DNA of 64,000 bases, from assembly GCA_024515975.1 (NCBI GenBank), contig JAMSKV010000001.1, positions 372,001 to 436,000 of the forward strand. The letters run 5' to 3'. The notes under the pieces were generated by a model. That model did not search any database. It had not been told where the DNA came from and was given only the letters and a program-made list of their open reading frames with translations. This stretch comes from Endosaccharibacter trunci (GTDB lineage: Bacteria > Pseudomonadota > Alphaproteobacteria > Acetobacterales > Acetobacteraceae). The position numbers were made by a program, and so were the translations under genes. Positions 1-10,444 of the stretch are shown here, piece by piece; positions within the stretch are counted from its first letter, which is position 1, and each line of letters starts with the position of its first letter.

Positions 1-1235
1 AGCCGGACCTGGCGGTCGAGAATGCGCGCGGCCATCGGGCCGATCCCGTCGAGCTGCGACGCGCCGCCGGTCAGGATCACGCGGCCGCCGCCGGGACCGC
101 CGCTATGCTTGCCGAGGCCGGCGCTGTCGAGCCGGTCGCGTACCAGCTCGAAGGTTTCCTCGATGCGCGGACGGATCACGCTGACGATGCGCGCGCGGGG
201 CACGCGGGTGAACTGGTGCTCGTCCTCGCCGATCTGCTGCACGTTCACCAGTTCGCGCTCGTCGTCGGAGGAGCTTTCGGCATTGCCGTAGATCACCTTC
301 AGCCGTTCGGCCGAGCCGAGCGGGGTGGAGATCATGCCGGCGATGTCCTTGGTGACGTGCAGGCCGCCCACGGGGAGCTGCGCCGTGTGCAGGATCTGCC
401 CGTCGGCGAATACGGCGAGTGAGGTGGTGCCGCCGCCCATGTCCACCACGGTGGCGCCGAGCTCGCGCTCGTCTTCCACCAGGACCGAAAGGCCGGAGGC
501 CAGCGGGGCGGCCACCAGCTCGGCGATGTCGAGATCGCAGCGGGCCAGAACCGCGGTGAGATTGCGCAGCGCCATGGATGCCGCGTCGACCACGTGCAGC
601 CGGGCGGCGAGCTGGTCGCAATGATGGCCGCGGGGATCTTCCACCCCGGTGGTCTCGTCCACCGAGAACGCCAGCGGCAAGGCGTGGATCACGTCGCGAC
701 CATCGGTGACGGCGCGGTTGCGGCCCTCGTTCACCACCCGGCGGATATCGGCGTCGCCCACCATCCGGCCGCCGACCGGCCAGCGCACGTTGAACAGGCG
801 GCTTTCCGGCTGGCCGCAGGACAGGTTGACGGTGACCGAGCGCAGATGGTGGTCGGCCTGGCTCTCGGCCTGGCCCACGGCGGCGCGGATCGCGCGCTCC
901 GCTTCCGCCAGATCGGTGATGCCGCCCAGGCGCACGCCGCGCGAACGCTGCCAGCCGCAGCCGGTGACGCGCAGGGTGCCGTCAGGCTCGCCGCGTCCGA
1001 TCAGGCAGGTGATCTTGGTGGTGCCGATATCCAGCACGCCGAACGTACCGGGACGATAGGGGCGCTTGCGCGGCTGCCCGGAATCGGCCGGAGACAGCGC
1101 CAGCATGCGCGATTGTTCCGGAGCCGGCGCGGTGATCACCGGCGGCAGCGTCGAATCGGCCGACGGACGGCGGGCGCGGGAGCGCCTGGCGCGGGGGGGC
1201 GGGTCGCTCGGCGGGATCAACGTCAGGTCGCTCAC
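1..1235 (-). CDS. ftsA: Cell division protein FtsA (3' end cut by window edge)
   Basis: Actin-like ATPase that anchors FtsZ to the inner membrane and recruits later divisome proteins. The actin-fold motifs are visible: phosphate-1 FGVLDIGTTK near residue 65, phosphate-2 VDMGGGTTS, and the adenosine motif ILTGGASQLDG close to the window edge. The C-terminal membrane-targeting helix lies outside the window. The GTG start at 1235 is chosen because GGCAGGAGG (complement of 1241-1249) sits 5 nt upstream and the start overlaps the ftsQ stop as GTGA. About 60 basic, proline-rich residues precede the actin fold, longer than in E. coli FtsA. It is the last visible gene of the dcw operon; ftsZ would be expected next. 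Confidence 0.95.
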   Translation of the reverse strand, partial: MSDLTLIPPSDPPPRARRSRARRPSADSTLPPVITAPAPEQSRMLALSPADSGQPRKRPYRPGTFGVLDIGTTKITCLIGRGEPDGTLRVTGCGWQRSRGVRLGGITDLAEAERAIRAAVGQAESQADHHLRSVTVNLSCGQPESRLFNVRWPVGGRMVGDADIRRVVNEGRNRAVTDGRDVIHALPLAFSVDETTGVEDPRGHHCDQLAARLHVVDAASMALRNLTAVLARCDLDIAELVAAPLASGLSVLVEDERELGATVVDMGGGTTSLAVFADGQILHTAQLPVGGLHVTKDIAGMISTPLGSAERLKVIYGNAESSSDDERELVNVQQIGEDEHQFTRVPRARIVSVIRPRIEETFELVRDRLDSAGLGKHSGGPGGGRVILTGGASQLDGIGPMAARILDRQVR

Positions 1236-2317
1236 GCGGGCCTCCTGCCCGAATCGAGGGCCTGATCGGCGCCGCTATCAGGGGGCGAATCGGCGTCGGT
1301 ATCGCCATTATCGCCGTGCCGCGCAGCCGAACCAACTGGCGAATGGGTGCCGGAGGCGCCGCTTCGCGTCTTTTGCGTGACGGTGGAGGCAGGTCGTGCG
1401 ATCGCGGCGTGATCGGCGCCTGCGTCGGCCGAGCGCGCATCGGCCGGGCGCGCGTCGGCGCCGTCGGCCGGTTCCGCTTCCGGCGCGGGGGCGGGACGGG
1501 GGCGGATCACCAGCCTGTCCGGCAGGCGCATGTCGATCGCTTCCAGCGGACGCACCAGGAGCTGGTGGTCGTGCTGGAGCTGTGCCAGGCGCGCCAGCGC
1601 CTGCGGTTCGGCGCCTTCGGGCAGAAGCACGTCGCAGCCGTTGCGGAGCGTGAGGTTCCAGCGGCGCATGCCGACCCGCACCGCCGCCACCACATGCGCG
1701 CGCACGTCCGGCTGGGCCGCCAGCGCCTCGATCAGTCCTTCCGCCGCCTCCGGCGCGCCGGCGCCCACCACCAGCGGCAACTGGGCGAATGCCTCCGCAT
1801 CCTTGCCGTTCATGCCCTGGTCGGCGACCACCTGGCCGTTGCGGTCGATCAGCACGAACCGGCCCTGGTTCTGCCAGACGGCATAAGGGCGACGTTCCTG
1901 CAGACGCACCACGATGGTGCCGGGGAGCCGCCGCTCCACGGTGGACCGCTCCACGAAGGTGAGCGCGTCCAGACGCTTGCGGGCTTCCTCCACCGAGAAG
2001 CCGAGAATGTCGTCGCCCACCGAGACGCCCAGTGCCTTCATCACCGAGGCTTCCGGCGTCATGTCCCGTCCGTAGATCTCGATCCTGGCGACATGAAGTG
2101 CCGCCCTGGCCCCCATTTCGGCCCGAAGCGGCGCGAACCGCGCCTCGTCGTTCATCAGATGCGCGAACCACACCCCGCCACCCACGAGACCCAGCAGCAC
2201 CGCGCCGCCCAGCGCAGGTCTCAGCAGCCGCTTCTGGCGCCGCGCGAAAATCGCCGCTCGAGAGGGACGGTCCATCAGGCCGCCCGTGGGTTGCGCGCGG
2301 GGTTTCAAACGCGGCAT
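1232..2317 (-). CDS. ftsQ: Cell division protein FtsQ
   Basis: Bitopic divisome protein that links early and late division proteins. About 30 basic cytoplasmic residues come first, then one membrane segment (about residues 32-50), a POTRA-like region (about 65-140) and the FtsQ beta domain. The ATG at 2317 (361 aa) is preferred over the longer frame opening at 2344, because GGAG lies 8 nt upstream of it. The start overlaps the end of ddl by 13 nt and the stop overlaps the ftsA GTG. The last 75 or so residues are an Ala/Pro/Asp-rich, probably disordered tail that E. coli FtsQ lacks. The family assignment is firm; the function of the tail is unknown. Confidence 0.93.
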   Translation of the reverse strand: MPRLKPRAQPTGGLMDRPSRAAIFARRQKRLLRPALGGAVLLGLVGGGVWFAHLMNDEARFAPLRAEMGARAALHVARIEIYGRDMTPEASVMKALGVSVGDDILGFSVEEARKRLDALTFVERSTVERRLPGTIVVRLQERRPYAVWQNQGRFVLIDRNGQVVADQGMNGKDAEAFAQLPLVVGAGAPEAAEGLIEALAAQPDVRAHVVAAVRVGMRRWNLTLRNGCDVLLPEGAEPQALARLAQLQHDHQLLVRPLEAIDMRLPDRLVIRPRPAPAPEAEPADGADARPADARSADAGADHAAIARPASTVTQKTRSGASGTHSPVGSAARHGDNGDTDADSPPDSGADQALDSGRRPA

Positions 2318-3270
2318 CGGGCGTTCTCCACCATCCAGCCGCACAGTTCGGCGAACGGAATGCCGCGAAACGCCGCCTGTTCGGGCAGAAGCGAGGTCGG
2401 CGTCAGGCCCGGCTGGGTGTTCACCTCCAGCAGCACCAGACGGCCAGGCTGCCTGTCGCCATGCACGGTGTCGTCGTAGCGGAAATCCGACCGGGTCGCG
2501 CCACGGCAGCCGAGCGCACGGTGCGCCAGAAGAGCGAGCCGCATGGCCTCGGCGAAGGCGTCCGGGTGGATCGTCGCCGGCAGAACGTGCTTGGAGCCGC
2601 CGGACGCGTATTTCGCCTCGTAATCGTAGAAGCCGGCCGCCATTTCGGGGTTCGGCGTGATGTCCGTCACGGTGAGCGGGCCGATATCGCCCTCCTCGCC
2701 GCCCAGCACGCCGACGGTGATCTCGCGACCCGGGACGAACTCCTCGACCAGCGCCGTGGGCCCGTAGGACCAGGCCGACACGATCTCCGCACGCCGGTTG
2801 CTGCCGGCTCGGACGATATCGACGCCCACGGACGAGCCCTCGTTCAGCGGCTTGATCACGTAAGGGCAGGGCAGCGGATCGGCCTCGGCGAAACGCGCGA
2901 TCTCCACCACGCGGCCGCGCGCGATCGGCAGGCCGGCGGCGGCGAAAGCGGCGCGCGCCGCGTCCTTGTCCATCGCCACGGCCGAGGCGCGCACGCCGGA
3001 ATGGGTGTAGGGAATGTCCATCCAGTCCAGCACGCCCTGGATGACGCCGTCCTCGCCGAACCGGCCATGCAGGGCGTTGAACACCACGTCCGGGCGGTTG
3101 GCGGTCAGGTCGCCGACCAGCGCGCCCAGATCCGGGCCGGGATCGATGCCGCGCGCCGGATAGCCCGCTTCCAGCAGCGCGCTCAGCACGCCCTGGCCGG
3201 AGGACAGGCTGACCGCCCGCTCGGAGGACATTCCGCCCATCAGGACGGCGACGCTGGGTCTGGTCTTCAT
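2305..3270 (-). CDS. ddl: D-alanine--D-alanine ligase
   Basis: ATP-dependent ligase (EC 6.3.2.4) that makes the D-Ala-D-Ala dipeptide used by MurF. The 321-aa length is typical for DdlB. The N-terminal signature MGGMSSERAVSL is present, as is the ATP-grasp loop NEGSSVGV and the metal-binding C-terminal motif LEVNTQPGLTPTSL (Glu and Asn ligands). ATG at 3270 overlaps the murB stop as ATGA, and the gene end overlaps the ftsQ start. It sits between murB and ftsQ, as usual in dcw clusters. Confidence 0.97.
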   Translation of the reverse strand: MKTRPSVAVLMGGMSSERAVSLSSGQGVLSALLEAGYPARGIDPGPDLGALVGDLTANRPDVVFNALHGRFGEDGVIQGVLDWMDIPYTHSGVRASAVAMDKDAARAAFAAAGLPIARGRVVEIARFAEADPLPCPYVIKPLNEGSSVGVDIVRAGSNRRAEIVSAWSYGPTALVEEFVPGREITVGVLGGEEGDIGPLTVTDITPNPEMAAGFYDYEAKYASGGSKHVLPATIHPDAFAEAMRLALLAHRALGCRGATRSDFRYDDTVHGDRQPGRLVLLEVNTQPGLTPTSLLPEQAAFRGIPFAELCGWMVENARCRV

Positions 3271-4232
3271 GCCGCCTCGCTTCCCGTCACGCCGGGCAGG
3301 CCGAGCCGCTTGATCTCCCAATGCAGATCGACGCCCGACTGCTCGCGCACGCGGCGTCGCACGAGCTCGCCCAGCCCCTCGATCTCGGCAGCCGTGGCGT
3401 CGCCGGTATTGAGCAGGAAATTGCAGTGCTTCTCGCTCACCTGCGCGCCGCCGAGACGCAGGCCGCGGCAGCCGGCGGCGTCGATCAGTTGCCAGGCCTT
3501 GGAGTTGCTTTCCTTCTCGCTCGGATTGCGGAAGGTGGAGCCGCCGGTGCGCGCCCGTACAGGCTGCGAGGCTTCCCGCGCCGCCTTGATCTCGGCGATC
3601 CTGGCTCGCGCTGCGGCCGCATCGCCCGGAATGCCGCGCAGACGGACGCGCACCACCACCGCGCTTTTCGGCAGCGAGGAGCGGCGATAGCCGAAGCCGA
3701 GCGCCTCCACAGGCAAACGCAGGAACTGGCCGTTGCGGTTCACGATCTCCGCCCAGTCGAGCACATCGGTGATCTCGGCCCCATAGGCGCCGGCATTCAT
3801 CGCGACGGCGCCGCCGATCGAACCGGGAATGCCGGCCAGGAATTCCAGCCCGCGCAGACCGGCGGCGGCGGCGTGTTCGGCCACCGTCCGGTCCAGGCAC
3901 GCGGCGCCGCAGACGATGCCGTCGCCATCCACCGCGATGTCGGAAAAGCCGCGTGCCAGCTTGATCACCACGCCCGGGATGCCGCCATCCCGGATGATCA
4001 GGTTGGAGGCCTTGCCGACGGTCAGCACCGGCAGTTCCGGCGGCAGCGCGCCGAGAAAGGCGGACAGATCCTCCGCATCGGCCGGACGCAGCAGCAGCTC
4101 GGCGGCACCGCCCACGCCGAACCAGCTCTGCGCGCCGAGCGGCGCGTTCTGGTCCAGACGGCCGCGCACCGCGGGCATGGCGCCCAGGCTGGTGGCGAGA
4201 CCGACCGCGGCAGGGCGGGGAAAAGCGTTCAT
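3267..4232 (-). CDS. murB: UDP-N-acetylmuramate dehydrogenase MurB
   Basis: FAD enzyme that reduces UDP-GlcNAc-enolpyruvate to UDP-MurNAc using NADPH. The 321-aa protein shows the FAD-binding stretch ([11 protein letters not shown], then [22 protein letters not shown]) and the catalytic-serine segment GGSTFRNP. Near the C-terminus is the substrate-binding HCNFLLN segment. ATG at 4232 overlaps the murC stop as ATGA. It is encoded directly after murC, so consecutive cytoplasmic Mur steps are coupled. Confidence 0.97.
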   Translation of the reverse strand: MNAFPRPAAVGLATSLGAMPAVRGRLDQNAPLGAQSWFGVGGAAELLLRPADAEDLSAFLGALPPELPVLTVGKASNLIIRDGGIPGVVIKLARGFSDIAVDGDGIVCGAACLDRTVAEHAAAAGLRGLEFLAGIPGSIGGAVAMNAGAYGAEITDVLDWAEIVNRNGQFLRLPVEALGFGYRRSSLPKSAVVVRVRLRGIPGDAAAARARIAEIKAAREASQPVRARTGGSTFRNPSEKESNSKAWQLIDAAGCRGLRLGGAQVSEKHCNFLLNTGDATAAEIEGLGELVRRRVREQSGVDLHWEIKRLGLPGVTGSEAA

Positions 4233-5659
4233 GCCGCGTGTCCGCCGCGATTCTTCTGCAGCGCCGCCAGTTGTTCCGGCAGCGCCTGCGCCCAGGCGGT
4301 GATGTTGCCGGCACCCAGGCAGATCACGAAATCGCCCGGACGGGCGATGGCGTGCACCATCTCGGCCAGATGCTCCGGCCCCGGCAGCGGCACCACCGAG
4401 CGGTGTCCGGAGGCACGCAGCCCGTCCACCAGCGCGTCGCGGTCCATCCCCTCGATCGGCGCCTCTCCGGCGGCATAGACATCGGCGATGATGACCGTGC
4501 CGGCATCGTTCATGCAGGTGCAGAACTCGGAGAACAGCGTCTGCAGACGCGAGTAGCGGTGCGGCTGCACGATCGCCACCACGTCGCGGGCGCCGGCCTG
4601 GCGCGCGGCCTTCAGCACGGCGGCGATCTCGACCGGATGATGGCCGTAATCGTCGACCACGGTGATCCCGCCCGCCTCGCCGGTGCGGGTGAACCGGCGC
4701 TTCACGCCCCGGAAATCGGCGAGCGCGGAGCGGATCGTGCCCTCGTCGATCTCCATCTCGACGGCCACGGCGATCGCCGCCAGCGCGTTCTGCACGTTGT
4801 GCTGGCCCAGCATCGGCAGGCGGAACGGCCCGAGCTTGCGTGTGCGGCTGCGGGCGCGATCGGCAACCATCACCTCGAAGGTGGCACCGCGCTTGTCGGC
4901 GACCAGACGCTCGGCACGAACATCGGCCTGCGGCGAGAATCCGTAGGTGATGACGCGATGGTCGGACAGGCGCGGGATCATCTGCTGCACGTTGGGATGA
5001 TCGACGCACAGGACGGCGAACCCGTAGAAGGGGATGTTGCTGACGAACTGGTCGTAGGCCTGCATCATCGCCTCGGGCGTGCCCCAATGGTCCAGATGCT
5101 CCGGATCCATGTTGGTGACCACGGCGATCACGGCCGGCAGGCGCAGGAAGGAGCCGTCGCTCTCATCCGCCTCCACCACCATCCAGTCGCCTTCGCCCAT
5201 GCGGGTGTTGGAACCGTAGGCCTCGATGATGCCGCCATTGATCACGGTGGGATCGAGCTTGGCCGCATCCAGCATCGCCGCCACAAGCGAGGTTGTGGTG
5301 GTCTTGCCATGGGTGCCGCCGATTGCCACCGACCAGCGCAGCCGCATCAGCTCGGCCAGCATTTCCGCGCGGCGCACCACCGGGATCAGCTTGGCCCGCG
5401 CGGCCACCACTTCCGGATTGTCGCGCTTCACGGCGGTCGAGGTCACCACCACGCGCGCATCGCCGAGATTGTCCTCGTGATGGCCCACCGACACCTTGAT
5501 GCCGGTGGCGCGCAGGCGCTGCACGTTGGCGCTTTCCGCAATGTCGCTGCCTTGAACGACGTAGCCGAGATTGTGCAGCACCTGGGCGATGCCGGACATG
5601 CCGATGCCGCCGATCCCCACGAAATGGATGGTGCCGATGGAAAGGGGAAGGGCTCTCAT
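4229..5659 (-). CDS. murC: UDP-N-acetylmuramate--L-alanine ligase MurC
   Basis: Cytoplasmic Mur ligase (EC 6.3.2.8) that adds the first stem-peptide residue, L-Ala. The 476-aa protein has the N-terminal Rossmann motif [11 protein letters not shown], the ATP P-loop [10 protein letters not shown] (about residues 112-121), the EADESDGSF segment and the C-terminal [10 protein letters not shown] motif typical of MurC. ATG at 5659 overlaps the murG stop as ATGA; the open frame upstream of it has no homology and lies inside murG. Confidence 0.98.
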   Translation of the reverse strand: MRALPLSIGTIHFVGIGGIGMSGIAQVLHNLGYVVQGSDIAESANVQRLRATGIKVSVGHHEDNLGDARVVVTSTAVKRDNPEVVAARAKLIPVVRRAEMLAELMRLRWSVAIGGTHGKTTTTSLVAAMLDAAKLDPTVINGGIIEAYGSNTRMGEGDWMVVEADESDGSFLRLPAVIAVVTNMDPEHLDHWGTPEAMMQAYDQFVSNIPFYGFAVLCVDHPNVQQMIPRLSDHRVITYGFSPQADVRAERLVADKRGATFEVMVADRARSRTRKLGPFRLPMLGQHNVQNALAAIAVAVEMEIDEGTIRSALADFRGVKRRFTRTGEAGGITVVDDYGHHPVEIAAVLKAARQAGARDVVAIVQPHRYSRLQTLFSEFCTCMNDAGTVIIADVYAAGEAPIEGMDRDALVDGLRASGHRSVVPLPGPEHLAEMVHAIARPGDFVICLGAGNITAWAQALPEQLAALQKNRGGHAA

Positions 5660-6846
5660 GCGCGCATCGTCCCGGACGCTTGGTGTTGGGCTCGCGGTGG
5701 GATGGAACGCTCCGGCTGCGAGCGCAACCCGTCCGGGCCGGTCGTTCCGCAGGCGAGCGCGATGCGACGCTCCACCAGATCGGCCAGGGCGGAGGCCGCA
5801 TCCGGCCGTCCAAGCCCGCCCGCGGCGCGGGAGGCCACCTCGAGCGCGGCCGGCTGGGCCAGCAATTCGCGCAGCAATTCGCCCAGGGCTTCCGGCGTGA
5901 AGCCCGATTGGCGCAGCATCCACCCGCCGCCCGCCCGCACCAGAGCGTCGGCATTGGCGGATTGCTCGTCCGAGGCCGCGATCGGCAGCGGCACCATGAT
6001 GGAGGCGCGTCCCACCATCGACAGCTCGGCGACGGACGAACCGCCGGCCCGGCCGATCACCAGATGCGCGTCCCGGAGCCGTTCCGCGACGCGATCGAAG
6101 AACGGCGCCACCTCGGCCTCGATGCCGGCCTGGGCGTAGGCGGCGCGTACCCGTTCCAGATCCTCCTTCCGCGCCTGCTGCGTCACGCGCAGCCGGGCGC
6201 GCAGCGCATCCGGCAGGGCAGCCAGGGTCTGCGGCACCACGTCGGCGAACACCCGCGCGCCCAGCGATCCGCCCCAGACCAGCACCCGGAGGTCCCCGGT
6301 CGCATCCGGGAACGGCGCCCGGGCGGCAGCGGCGATCTCGGCCCGCACCGGCATACCGGTCAGAATCGTCTCCAGGCCGGGCGGCACCTTGGCCACACGG
6401 GCGAAGGAGGTGGCGATGGCATCCGCGAACCGCGCGAGCAGCGCGTTCGCCTGTCCGAGCACAGCGTTGCCCTCATGCAGCACGATCTGCGGCCGCTTGC
6501 GGCCCAGCAGGCGCGCGCCCAGCAGCGGCGGCACGGACGGGTAGCCGCCGAACCCGACCACGACGGCGGGCCGCACCCGGCGCAGGATCGACCGGGCCCG
6601 GAGCGCGCCGCGCCCGAGCGCGAGGATGCCGCGCAGCTTGCGCACCGCGCCGCCCCCGGCGACGCCGCTGCCCGGCAGCACATGCTGTTCGCAGGCCGCG
6701 AACACGCCGTGCTCGCGTCGTCCCGCGCGCGTGTCGGTCATCAGCACGAGCGTATGCCCGCGCGCAGCGAGTTCGGTCGCCAGCGCCTCGGCCGGAAAGA
6801 AATGCCCGCCCGTGCCGCCAGCAGCGATGACGATCGGTGCGCTCAT
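5656..6846 (-). CDS. murG: UDP-GlcNAc:lipid I N-acetylglucosaminyltransferase MurG
   Basis: Peripheral inner-membrane glycosyltransferase that converts lipid I to lipid II. It begins [19 protein letters not shown], which carries the glycine-rich GTGGH loop of MurG, and has a second loop (VWGGSLGA) and the UDP-GlcNAc-binding [11 protein letters not shown] region. At 396 aa it is somewhat longer than E. coli MurG (355 aa), mainly at the C-terminus. ATG at 6846 overlaps the ftsW stop (ATGA). Confidence 0.97.
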   Translation of the reverse strand: MSAPIVIAAGGTGGHFFPAEALATELAARGHTLVLMTDTRAGRREHGVFAACEQHVLPGSGVAGGGAVRKLRGILALGRGALRARSILRRVRPAVVVGFGGYPSVPPLLGARLLGRKRPQIVLHEGNAVLGQANALLARFADAIATSFARVAKVPPGLETILTGMPVRAEIAAAARAPFPDATGDLRVLVWGGSLGARVFADVVPQTLAALPDALRARLRVTQQARKEDLERVRAAYAQAGIEAEVAPFFDRVAERLRDAHLVIGRAGGSSVAELSMVGRASIMVPLPIAASDEQSANADALVRAGGGWMLRQSGFTPEALGELLRELLAQPAALEVASRAAGGLGRPDAASALADLVERRIALACGTTGPDGLRSQPERSIPPRAQHQASGTMRA

Positions 6847-8012
6847 GCCGCACCTCGGCCGGTCACGCGGCCGCGCCGCGCCGGCATATCGCCGAACCGG
6901 CTCATCTGCGTTCGTCGTCGCGTGAGCGCCAGCACCATTCCGATCGTCAGCGCCACGGACATCGCCGACGAGCCGCCATACGAGATGAAGGGCAGGGTCA
7001 TGCCCTTGGTCGGGATCAGGTGCAGCGAGGAGGCCATGTTGACGAAGGCCTGCAGGCCGAAGCCGCACACCAGACCCGCCGTGGCCAGCACGACGAACGG
7101 ATCGTCCTCCGCCAGCAGCTTGAGCAGCGTGCGCACGACGATGAAGCAGAACACGCCGATGATGAACAGGCAGACCAGCATGCCGAACTCTTCGCCGGCG
7201 ACGGCGAACACGAAATCGGCGTGCGCGTCCGGCAGCAGGTCCTTCACCCGGCCCTCGCCGGGGCCGCGTCCGAGCAGTCCGCCATTGCCGAATGCCTGCA
7301 GGGCGGTGTCGATCTGGTAGTGGTCGCCCTGTTCGGGATGCAGGAAACGGGTGACGCGCGAACGCACATGGGCGAAGGCAAAATAGGCGCCGGCGAAGGC
7401 GGCCATCATGCCGGCCACGCCGCAGCCGACGAAGAACATGTTGAGGCCGCCGATGAAGAGCTGCGCCATGAACACGCACGTGATCACCGACAACATGCCG
7501 ATATCGGGCTGCGACTTCAGCAGCAGCAGGATCACCGCGAAGATGCCCGCGCTGAGCAGCATGCCCGGAAAGGCGCGCGATCGCTTGCCTTCCGCCAGCA
7601 GCCATCCGGTGACGACGGCAAAGCAGGGTTTCAGGAATTCCGATGGCTGCACCGACATCATCGGCAAGGCGATCCAGCGCCGGGCGCCCTTGATCTCCAT
7701 GCCGTGCACCAGAGTCATCGCCGTCAGGCCGAGCGCCACGATGCCGCCGAGAAGCGCCAGGCGGCGCACGCCCTTCGGCGTGAGCATCGAGGTCGCGAGC
7801 ACGATGACGCCCGCGATGCTGAGAAACACCACCTGCTTGAAGATGAACATGTCGCGCGTGGCGCCGATGCGCGCGGCCACCGAGGGCGAGGCCGCCAGCA
7901 TCAGCACGTAGCCGAACCCGATCAGCAATCCGACGCAGCCCAGCGTCCAGCGGTCCACCGTCCACCACCAGCGGCCGAGCGTGGAATTGTCCGCGCGGGA
8001 GAATTGGGCCAT
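6843..8012 (-). CDS. ftsW: Peptidoglycan polymerase FtsW (SEDS family)
   Basis: Integral membrane SEDS glycosyltransferase that polymerises lipid II at the septum together with FtsI. The 389 aa carry about ten hydrophobic segments. The SEDS signature LPFISYGGSS lies near the C-terminus, and the extracellular loop between TM7 and TM8 includes the GRGPGEGRVKDLLPDAHADF segment. The start codon is fused to the murD stop as TGATG (8012). Confidence 0.97.
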   Translation of the reverse strand: MAQFSRADNSTLGRWWWTVDRWTLGCVGLLIGFGYVLMLAASPSVAARIGATRDMFIFKQVVFLSIAGVIVLATSMLTPKGVRRLALLGGIVALGLTAMTLVHGMEIKGARRWIALPMMSVQPSEFLKPCFAVVTGWLLAEGKRSRAFPGMLLSAGIFAVILLLLKSQPDIGMLSVITCVFMAQLFIGGLNMFFVGCGVAGMMAAFAGAYFAFAHVRSRVTRFLHPEQGDHYQIDTALQAFGNGGLLGRGPGEGRVKDLLPDAHADFVFAVAGEEFGMLVCLFIIGVFCFIVVRTLLKLLAEDDPFVVLATAGLVCGFGLQAFVNMASSLHLIPTKGMTLPFISYGGSSAMSVALTIGMVLALTRRRTQMSRFGDMPARRGRVTGRGAA

Positions 8013-9358
8013 CAGGCGGCCTCCCCGGATCGAGTGGATAACTGGCCGACCAGGGCGGCGAAGGCCTGCCCCCGCGCCTCGAACGATGCGAACTGGTCGA
8101 ACGAGGCACAGGCGGGAGACAGCAGCACGACGGGAACATCGTTGCCCTGCGCCAGCGCAAACGCCTCCGGGACCGCGCGATCCAGAGTGTCCACCACCCG
8201 ATGCGGCACCGCGTGCGCGGACAGCGTTTCGGCGAGAAGCGGCGCGTCTCGGCCGATCAGCAGGGCCTCATGCACGCGCGGGAAGAACGGAGCCAGCTCG
8301 TCGATGCCGCCCGATTTGGCGATGCCGCCCGCGATCCAGACCAGCCGGTCGTAGCAGCCGAGCGCGCGCGACGCGGCGTCGGCATTGGTCGCCTTGCTGT
8401 CATCGACAAAGCTGACGCCGCCGACCGTTCCCACGACGCGTTGCCGATGCGGCAGGCCCGCGAAACTCTCGATCCCGGCCTCGATCTGGGCGTCGGTCAG
8501 TCCGAGATGCGACGCCATCGCCGCCGCGGCGAGGGCGTTCTGCGTGTTGTGCGCGCCGGGAAGGGCCATCGCCCTCGACAGCGCGCCGGCGAGCGGCCCC
8601 GGCGCTTCGCCCGAGACGGTGACCAGCCGCGCCGTCGTGCCGGTAGCGGCGATGCGCCGGCTGTCCGGATCGTCGAGCCCGATCACTGCGAGATCGTCCG
8701 GGGTCTGGCGCGCGAAGATTTCCAGCTTGGCGCGTGCATAGCCGGCCATGTCGCCATGGCGGTCGAGATGATCCGGCGACAAGTTCAGCAGGCAGGCCGC
8801 GTCGAAGCGAAGGGTTTCGAGACGTTCCAGCATGTAGCTGGACATTTCCAGAACATACACGCCCTCGTCCGGCAGCAGCGGCAGCGACAGGGAGGCAGGG
8901 CCGAGATTGCCGCCCGCCGCGACGGGAACGCCGGCCTCGCCCAGCATGTGCGCCAGCAGTGCCGTGGTGGTGGATTTGCCGTTGGTGCCGGTGATGCCGA
9001 CGAAACGCGCCCTGCTGCCGCTGGCGCGCACCGCCTGGAACAGCAATTCGGCGTCGGACAGCACGGGCACGCCGGCCGCTCTCGCCATGGCCGCCACCGG
9101 ATGCGGTTTCGGCAGGATGTGCGGAATGCCGGGTGACAGCACCAGCGCGTCGAACCCGTCGAGGCTCTCGATCGGCGCCATCGTCACACGCTCGGGCAAG
9201 GGCACCAGCGCCGCACGGCTCGCTTCGCCGTCGTCCCAGCACTGGATTGCCGCCCCCATTCCGCTCAGCGCGCGCACCACAGGACCGCCGTTGCGGCCGA
9301 GGCCCAGCACGGCGAAACGCCGGCCCGCGAACAGGGAAGGGGGGAAGCGCCCGCTCAT
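8012..9358 (-). CDS. murD: UDP-N-acetylmuramoyl-L-alanine--D-glutamate ligase MurD
   Basis: Mur ligase (EC 6.3.2.9) that adds D-Glu. The 448 aa contain the N-terminal Rossmann start [11 protein letters not shown], the ATP P-loop [12 protein letters not shown] (about residues 119-130), the conserved HNTQNALAA motif and the [10 protein letters not shown] segment of the C-terminal domain. ATG at 9358 overlaps the mraY stop (ATGA) and the stop overlaps the ftsW start. Confidence 0.97.
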   Translation of the reverse strand: MSGRFPPSLFAGRRFAVLGLGRNGGPVVRALSGMGAAIQCWDDGEASRAALVPLPERVTMAPIESLDGFDALVLSPGIPHILPKPHPVAAMARAAGVPVLSDAELLFQAVRASGSRARFVGITGTNGKSTTTALLAHMLGEAGVPVAAGGNLGPASLSLPLLPDEGVYVLEMSSYMLERLETLRFDAACLLNLSPDHLDRHGDMAGYARAKLEIFARQTPDDLAVIGLDDPDSRRIAATGTTARLVTVSGEAPGPLAGALSRAMALPGAHNTQNALAAAAMASHLGLTDAQIEAGIESFAGLPHRQRVVGTVGGVSFVDDSKATNADAASRALGCYDRLVWIAGGIAKSGGIDELAPFFPRVHEALLIGRDAPLLAETLSAHAVPHRVVDTLDRAVPEAFALAQGNDVPVVLLSPACASFDQFASFEARGQAFAALVGQLSTRSGEAA

Positions 9359-10443
9359 CTGATCTTCAGCGTCGCGAGCCCGGCGAGGCCCAGCACCATG
9401 GAGACGATCCAGAAACGGATCACGATCTTCGGTTCCTGCCAGCCCATCTTCTCGAAATGATGGTGCAGCGGCGCCATCAGGAACACGCGCCTGCCGGTGC
9501 GCTTGTACCAGCCGACCTGGATGATCACCGACAGCGTCTCGACCACGAACAGGCCGCCGACGATGCAGAGCACCAGCTCATGCTTCACCGCCACCGCCAC
9601 CGCGCCCAGGGCGCCGCCCAGGGACAGCGAACCGGTATCGCCCATGAACACGGCGGCCGGCGGCGCGTTGAACCACAGGAAGCCGAGTCCAGCGCCGATC
9701 AGCGCGGCCAGGAACACGCCCAGCTCGCCCGTGCCCGGTACCGCATGAAGCTGCAGATAGTCGGCGAAGATGCGGTTGCCGACCAGGTAGGAGATCAGCG
9801 CGAACACCACGGCCGCGATGATCACCGGAACGATCGCCAGCCCGTCGAGTCCGTCGGTGAAGTTCACCGCATTGCCGAAGCCGGTGATGACCAGCATGGC
9901 GAAGATCGGAAAGGCATAGGACAGCGGCAGCAGCGCTTCCTTCACGAACGGAAACGCCAGCGCGTTCGACAGCGGCGCCGGCATCAGGCTCTCGATCCAC
10001 CAGCCTGCGATCAGCGACGATGCGAACTCGACGCCAAGACGCCAGCGCTTCGACACGCCCTTGGTGTTGCGGCGCGACAGCTTCAGATAGTCGTCCGCGA
10101 AGCCCACCGCACCGAACGCGGCGGTCGCGAACATCACCGCCCACACGAAGCCGTTGGACAGGTCCGCCCAGAGCAGCGTCGACAGCAGCCAGGTCGACAG
10201 GATGAGCACGCCGCCCATGGTGGGCGTTCCGGCCTTCTCGATGATGTGCCGTTCCGGGCCGAGCGCGCGGATCGGCTGGCCCTCCCGCTGGATCCGGCGC
10301 AGGCGCGCGATCACGCGCGGGCCCATCACCAGGCTCAGCACGAATGCCGTCAGACAGGCCGCGCCGGAGCGGAAGGTGATGTAGTGAAACAGGTTGAACG
10401 GAGCGAACTGTTCCGTCAGCAGATGGGAAAGATTGTAGAGCAT
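9355..10443 (-). CDS. mraY: Phospho-N-acetylmuramoyl-pentapeptide-transferase MraY
   Basis: Integral membrane enzyme that transfers phospho-MurNAc-pentapeptide to undecaprenyl phosphate, giving lipid I. The 362-aa polytopic protein has the family hallmarks: the aspartate cluster FADDYLK, the [10 protein letters not shown] motif, [10 protein letters not shown] and the [10 protein letters not shown] segment near the C-terminus. ATG at 10443 is one base downstream of the murF stop. Confidence 0.98.
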   Translation of the reverse strand: MLYNLSHLLTEQFAPFNLFHYITFRSGAACLTAFVLSLVMGPRVIARLRRIQREGQPIRALGPERHIIEKAGTPTMGGVLILSTWLLSTLLWADLSNGFVWAVMFATAAFGAVGFADDYLKLSRRNTKGVSKRWRLGVEFASSLIAGWWIESLMPAPLSNALAFPFVKEALLPLSYAFPIFAMLVITGFGNAVNFTDGLDGLAIVPVIIAAVVFALISYLVGNRIFADYLQLHAVPGTGELGVFLAALIGAGLGFLWFNAPPAAVFMGDTGSLSLGGALGAVAVAVKHELVLCIVGGLFVVETLSVIIQVGWYKRTGRRVFLMAPLHHHFEKMGWQEPKIVIRFWIVSMVLGLAGLATLKIR

Positions 10444-10444
10444 C